This document shows positions 58,531 to 64,000 of a stretch of DNA of 64,000 nt, one piece after another. Under the pieces are notes generated by a model, which did not search any database, was not told the DNA's origin, and saw nothing but the letters and a program-made list of their open reading frames with translations. How positions within the stretch are numbered: the first letter of the stretch is position 1; the number at the start of each line of letters is the position of its first letter. The stretch comes from Lineolata rhizophorae (Eukaryota; Ascomycota; Dothideomycetes; Lineolatales; Lineolataceae), in the NCBI GenBank assembly GCA_010093515.1, contig MU001674.1, positions 358,246 through 422,245 on the forward strand, given 5' to 3'. The position numbers and the translations under genes were made by a program.

Positions 58531-61176
58531 AACGAAAGACCGGGCCTTTGGATTTCTACTGTCGGTTTCCGTTGAGCTTAAGGTAATTGGATACAACTTC
58601 GGGCGTCAACGTGGATGGATTGATGCGCAAAAACAAGTGCGAATCATACTGAAAAGGGTAGTTTCAAAACACCTGGGACGATTGTGGGCTCTAAAGTAGG
58701 GGAGAGCTTCCTCAGCCCTTTTGCCATTCTACAATTGGCTTCACGATGTTACATTAGGCAATGGACCGATGTGACCTAAATGATAAGTGTTTCGGAAGTC
58801 GGTGCGCCTTGCACTTCAACGCGCATACCGGTTGCTGAGACCCCAGGTCTCATCAAATGTCTTCCCATGCGTGATTGGGCGTGGCTCTGCAAAAAATGAA
58901 TGTCCGGATCAATTTAAAGTGGAACATACGAGGGCGTGTGGGTCGCCTGGATGGCTGATTTGGAAGGCTGAGGGGGAAAAGAATACAGTAGGTCGCGTAG
59001 GTGAGACAAACCCCACGTGTGTTCGACTCGCTCGAAACTGATTTCAGATGCTCCACGTTCTACGATTTCGGGAATCTGGACACTTGCCCTCTTTAGTTAA
59101 GACAATGTCCGTTTGGGGTGATTCGTATTTAAACCCAGAAGCGAACGCAGGACTATACACAAACACCAGTTCTGTTACTATAATTAGAGGTCGGGGACTT
59201 GTCCACCCATGGGCAATACTTCAGCACACCGTTAAAACCTTATACTCTTCACAGAGGACTAAACGATCAGTTAAGGGTCCTTATGATGGCGGTGGCCATG
59301 TCAGCTTCAAGTTATAAGTTGGTGCACTAATCCGACTCGTTTGCCATAATGCTAACTGGATAAATTCGACCAGTATAACACAACGCAGGGTCAACTTCTC
59401 ACTCTTTCAAGTCCTCCATAGTACGTTTTTAATGATTTTATTGCATGAAAAAGGCAGGTTGAGCTATTCGGCAATTGAATCAGAATCCCGTCCTAATAAC
59501 TGTAAGTCCTTGGAAATACATGCTAGCCGCTAGATGCTAAGGAGTGAGGAAGTCCTGGGCCTTTACTGCTTTCTTGCTTCCTCCCATTCTTCATCTAGTA
59601 ACTCGTTGTCCTCGGACACTGAACTTTGTAGACGGCTATGCTTGTCTAGCAATTCGGGTCGCTCGTGGATCTCGTGTGTGTGTAGAAATTGCACACACTG
59701 TACCACTCGTCTACTTCTTCTGCTTCGTCTTGCTCTTTAGCCGAATCCTCAGTCTGAATTCCTGTCTCGGCCTCGTCGGACTCATCTATTTCTAAGGATA
59801 TACCCTCACCCGCTGTGTGAAAACTAGGCCTATCAAACGACTCGGACCTGTCGTCCGATAACCTAGTGTCCGTTCCCTGAGGAGTTCTAGAGGGGCGACG
59901 AACGCATAATAGGCGTAAGCTCTTGATCAGTCTGGTCCTGCATGGGTAGAACTGAGGGCTGTTGTAGGGGTACCGTTCAATGTATGGCGACAATATCTTT
60001 TTATGAGCATTGTATCATTTTCAACATTTAGCTAGATCAGTACATTGCGAGTTTTGGAAAGCACTCCATGACTTGCGATCGACAACCGGACTTGTCCTGA
60101 CGATGAGTCGACTAGTGGACCTGGTCTTCTCGGAGCCTACTACGTAGGCCGGTTAGACTCGTGTGGACTCGTACGGAGCACTCGAACTCTGCGCCTTTTG
60201 TGGACAGTTTTCTCTTGCGAACCCGAAAGGCCTAGACCAACTTAGCACAGTGGAATTCTGCGGAAATATCTTTTCCATCAATAGCGGTTAACCGTTCCTG
60301 GGATGTTGGAGCCTCTATCCAAACGCGAACAATGAATCTCTCTCCCAAAAGAGCCGAAAACGGTAGCGAAGCTGGTGAGGTCATCTTCGGCGCGAATTTC
60401 CCTTTTCGAATTGCCGAGGCAATGTCCCGTTTGGGTAAAGACTGCGTCCACGCACAAGACCCTCGATAGAGTCACCACCAGTACGGACGGCAATGGTCGA
60501 GGTCTTGAGCTCGACGATGCAGACGATGAGAGAAGAGAAGAGCATACCGTGTATCAGGCTGAGAGTGGAGACGACGGCCCAGACCCCGCGGCGCAAGCCA
60601 ACGTGACCTCGCGGAGCTCGCTTTCACATGCCAGCGGCTGAGCGCGGTTCCGGTCGATGACGACTGGCAGCTGAGCGCCCACGCGCCCCGGACTTGGCGG
60701 CCGCAAGGTCGTCGAGCCCGCGTGACGGCTCTCGCACCACGAGGCGCAGCGTCGTCGCCGAGACACATGGCCACCGGCGCGGGCTGATTCACATGCATTG
60801 ACGTACTGCGCAGCAATGCTGTAGGTAGTTTTTGGGGGGAGGCCTTTCTCGACTCGCGCGCTAGCATTCCGCCGGGCCCTGACCAACGCCCGCCCCGCCA
60901 TTCGTCGCTGAAACCAGCCGCGGACGGACGACAGCGCTGCAGTTGGACCGCCCGAGTTCTCCGCGCCGAGGTTAAACTGTGGGGTGCGAATCGCGCTCGC
61001 GTCTCTTAGCAGTCAGTTTTGGCCGAGCAAATCACTGAGGTACATTAACCCGACCTCGGCCCCTGGCGGCTTTACCTACTTTCTTCTTCTCACTTCCAAC
61101 CTGATCACTCACTCTTCGCTTTCAACCCTCGCGTCTCATCCGCCTTTCACCTCGCATAGATCCCTATCTGTCAGTC
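58531..61176. other. Intergenic
   Basis: This 2.6-kb stretch has only short ORFs. The last 600 nt are GC-rich, then pyrimidine-rich on the plus strand (61070-61170), as expected for the leader of the fumarate reductase gene. Confidence 0.5.
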
Positions 61177-63240
61177 ATGACGCAGAAAGTCATTGTCGTT
61201 GGCGCTGGCCGTAAGCACCACCGTGACTTCATTGACCGCGGAGGACTCTCCAGCTAACTAGTCGCCAGTGTCCGGCCTGAGCGCCGCTCATACCGTCTAT
61301 CTCTCTGGCGGCAACGTCCTGCTGCTGGACAAGAACAGTGAGTACAAATGCCATTCGCCACCCTCGGAGATCTAATTCGATTGTGATATCAGACTTTATG
61401 GGCGGCAACTCGACCAAGGCCACCTCCGGCATCAACGGGGCTCTCACAAGGACTCAGGTCGACCTGAAGATCGCCGACAGCGTCAAGCAGTTTTACGACG
61501 ACACGCTCAAGTCTGCGCGCGACCTCGCGCGGCCCGACCTGATCAGGGTGCTTACGTACAAGTCGGCCGCGGCCGTCGAGTGGCTACAGGATGTCTTTAA
61601 CCTCGACCTGACGCTAGTCTCGAGGCTGGGCGGGCACTCACAGCCGCGTACTCACCGCGGTCACGACGCAAAGTTCCCCGGCATGGCCATCACGTACGCT
61701 TTGATGCAACGCTTCGAGGAGCTAGCCGAGTCCGAACCCGAGCGCGTACAGCTCATCAAAAAGGCCAAGGTGTCGAAGATACACAAGGACGGCAACCAGA
61801 TCACAGGCGTGACATATCTATTCAATGGCGAGGAGACGAGGGTTGACGGGCCCGTGGTTGTTGCAACTGGAGGCTACGCTGCCGATTTTGGCGAGCAGTC
61901 TCTTCTAAAGCAACACCGCCCGGACGTTTTCGGCCTGTCGACAACGAACGGTGCGCATGCGACTGGCGATGGCCATAAGATGCTGATGGAGATTGGTGCC
62001 AACGGGATCGATATGGAGAAGGTCCAGGTTCATCCGACTGGTCTGATAGATCCAAAGGACCCTGGGTCGAAGTGGAAGTTTTTAGCCGCTGAAGGTATGT
62101 AATGGATTGATCAATTCGTAAGCACCTGAATCTCACTAATTGAGCGCAGCTCTACGTGGTGAGGGAGGTCTTCTTCTTAACTCCAAGGGCCAGAGGTTCT
62201 CTGACGAACTTGGCCACCGCGACTACGTCTCCGGGAAAATGTGGGAGGAGAAAGAGAAGGGATCATGGCCGATTCGGCTAATCCTGAACTCCAAAGCCTC
62301 CAACGTGCTCGACTTCCACACTCGACACTACTCCGGCCGTGGTCTGATGAAAAAAATGACGGGCAAGGAGTTGGCGAAGGAGATTGGCTGCAGCGAATCA
62401 GATCTGCAGTCGACCTTCCAGGACTACAACGCCATTGCCGAGGGGAAGAAGAAAGACCCATTCGGCAAGAAGTTTTTCCACAACCTCCCCTTCGACATCA
62501 ATGACACCTTCCACGTCGCCTTGATGGAGCCCGTCCTACACTTTACAATGGGTGGCATCGAGATCAACGACAAGGCTCAGTGCCTCAACAAGGAGCAGAA
62601 ACCTTTTGATGGCCTCTTCGTCTGTGGTGAGCTTGCTGGTGGCGTTCACGGTGCTAACCGCCTCGGCGGCTCCTCCCTACTCGGTTGCGTCGTCTATGGC
62701 CGCGTCGCGGGCGAATCAGCCTCCAAGTACCTGTTTCAGCAAGCCCTTAGCGGCACCTCGGCCGCTGCTCAGCGTCTCGGCCAGATTTCGCTGCACATCG
62801 ACCCGAGCCAGCCGGGCAAGGTGTCGGTAGAATGGGGCTCCGGCGTGGGTGCCGGCGCCGGTCCATCGCCCGACCAGCAGGCGCAAGTGAGCGCTGGACC
62901 TGTCAAGGCGGGCGCAGCGGGGGATAGTGCGGACCCAGGCAAGGTCTCAGCTCCTTCGAGCCCGAAGAAATTTAGCATCCCGGAGAAGGAATTCACGCTC
63001 GAGGAGGTGGCCAAGCACAATAAGAAAGAGGACATGTGGGTGGCAGTCAAGGGCATCGTGCTGGACTTGACCAACTGGGTGGACGAGCACCCCGGTGGCC
63101 CTCAGGCGCTGTACACGCACATGGGCCGTGACGCCACGGAGGAGTTTGAGATGCTGCATGATGACGAAGTGATTCCGAAGTATGCGCCGGAGATCGTGAT
63201 TGGCAGGGTCAAGGGGCAGAAGGTCACGCTAGAGTATTAA
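61177..63240 (+). CDS. OSM1: Soluble fumarate reductase (Osm1/Frd1 type) fused to cytochrome b5
   Basis: The protein is 631 aa from exons 61177-61210, 61269-61337, 61393-62094 and 62150-63240. It begins MTQKVIVVGAGLSGLSAA, the FAD dinucleotide-binding motif, with the first intron splitting GAG/LSG. FMGGNSTKATSGIN, LGGHSQPRTHR, VVATGGYAADF, VQVHPTGLIDP and GGVHGANRLGGSSLLG are the conserved FAD and dicarboxylate segments of the fumarate reductase/flavocytochrome c family. After a Gly/Ala/Pro linker (about residues 510-545) a cytochrome b5 domain follows: EFTLEEVAKHNKKEDMWV, then VDEHPGGPQAL, where the His is a heme ligand, and LHDDEVIPKYAPEIVIGRV, which carries the second His. It reduces fumarate to reoxidise flavins. 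There is no presequence or SKL end, so a cytosolic site is likely. Confidence 0.96.
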
Positions 63241-63738
63241 GAGAAGGGCATGAGAACGGTAGGCGTTTGATATGCAGTGCATGACGTGATGGCTTTATCG
63301 CTTTGTATAATAAGTGTTTGAGCATCAAAATTTAGATTTATATTTATATTCCAAGAGCTAATTGATGATGCTGCACACCTTCCTTAGCAAGACTTTTAAC
63401 AAGGGGTTATCAATTCTGATTCCTTCTTCAAGCGGTTACTACGTGCAAAAAGCACTTTGGCGTTCCCCTTGAGTTGGTTCCGATAAGGAAATCCTGTCTG
63501 TCGAATTACCAGATCCGGGAAGAATCGGATCACATGTTCACGCGCCCGAAGCGCGTTTGCGGAAGACGCGAAGTGCAGATACCGTCCCATGGTTCTAGGA
63601 CGGAGATGACGTCTCACGTCTATCGAAAAGCTTCTCCCACTCACTGCACCACTTTCCTCCTGATAAATTTAAGCAACTCCATCTTCCTACATGCGTTTCT
63701 CCAGCATCTCCGATTGCGTACATTAATCCACTGTGGTC
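63241..63738. other. Intergenic
   Basis: AT-rich 3' flank of the fumarate reductase gene, then the promoter of the MutL-family gene. No other feature. Confidence 0.5.
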
Positions 63739-64000
63739 ATGCCAATCGAGCCTCTCTCCCAGCCTACCATCCGCCAACTCGGGTCTACCCAAGCTATCAC
63801 AGACCCCTGCTCCGCCATCAAGGAGCTCATCGACAACGCTCTCGACGCGCGGGCCTTGTCAGTCTTCGTCGAAGTCTCGTCCGACTCTCTTTCCGCCATT
63901 CTGGTCCGCGACAATGGTCACGGAGTCCCGCCGGGCAACAGCGACCCCGGAGGAGGGGGTGATACACGTCGCCTGCTCGGGAAGCCGCACTGCACGAATA
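63739..64000 (+). CDS. MutL-family DNA mismatch repair protein, 3' partial
   Basis: Only the first 87 codons are in the window and they are uninterrupted. MPIEPLSQPTIRQLGSTQAI is followed by DPCSAIKELIDNALDARA, the GHKL ATPase motif I in which Glu and Asn position water and magnesium. VRDNGHGVPP is motif II (DNGxG). LLGKPHCTN at the edge precedes the expected TSK motif. The combination IGSTxxIxDPCSxxKEL is closer to the Mlh2/Pms1-like group of fungi than to Mlh1, where the sequence reads RIAAGEVI. Exact paralogue assignment needs the rest of the gene. Confidence 0.88.
   Translation, partial: MPIEPLSQPTIRQLGSTQAITDPCSAIKELIDNALDARALSVFVEVSSDSLSAILVRDNGHGVPPGNSDPGGGGDTRRLLGKPHCTN

Overview
The window comes from a filamentous ascomycete (Pezizomycotina). 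Almost every gene carries several short spliceosomal introns of about 50 to 150 nt with GT..AG ends. The proteins are characteristic fungal orthologues: an Ssb-type Hsp70, Pex13 beginning MASPPKPWE, a class I myosin ending in an acidic DDW tail, a TOS1-like wall protein and a GH3-PA14 beta-glucosidase. Gene density is about one per 2.8 kb. I could not place it below subphylum. Gene models were built by hand from reading frames, splice signals and phase continuity; every multi-exon model listed closes in frame unless stated.

Layout. 0-1.2 kb: 3' part of an extended-SDR (Rossmann) gene. 3.9-18.7 kb: a run of minus-strand genes, namely an SRRM1-like PWI/RS splicing factor, a CDP-alcohol phosphotransferase, Ssb Hsp70, a UBE2W-like E2, PEX13 and a TOS1-like secreted protein. 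Between PEX13 and the TOS1-like gene lies a 467-bp, almost perfect foldback element (15894-16360). 18.7-22.0 kb holds no gene I can support. 22-32.3 kb is compact: RPS13, SDC1/DPY30, the 49-kDa subunit of complex I, RPC40, a DsbA-like thioredoxin-fold protein, Sm-G and an NTR2-like protein, including two divergent pairs with short shared promoters. 33.9-55.6 kb is a second minus-strand run of large genes: SIN3, an intracellular GH3 beta-glucosidase, myosin I and a Polo kinase. 56.3-64 kb is plus strand: OPA3, an unrecognised 306-aa gene, a fumarate reductase fused to cytochrome b5, and the start of a MutL-family mismatch-repair gene.

Most genes are housekeeping and I see no secondary-metabolite, defence or prophage-like cluster. 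Themes that recur are RNA processing (SRRM1-like, Sm-G, NTR2-like), chromatin (SIN3, SDC1), mitochondrion and peroxisome (nuo-49, OPA3, PEX13) and the cell cycle or cytoskeleton (Polo, myosin I). The most unusual DNA structure is the foldback element upstream of PEX13. The other points of interest are extreme exon structures (a 12-nt internal exon, a first coding exon that is only the ATG, a probable 7-nt first exon), a minisatellite inside a SIN3 intron, an SDR lacking its catalytic tyrosine and a DsbA-like protein lacking its second active-site cysteine.
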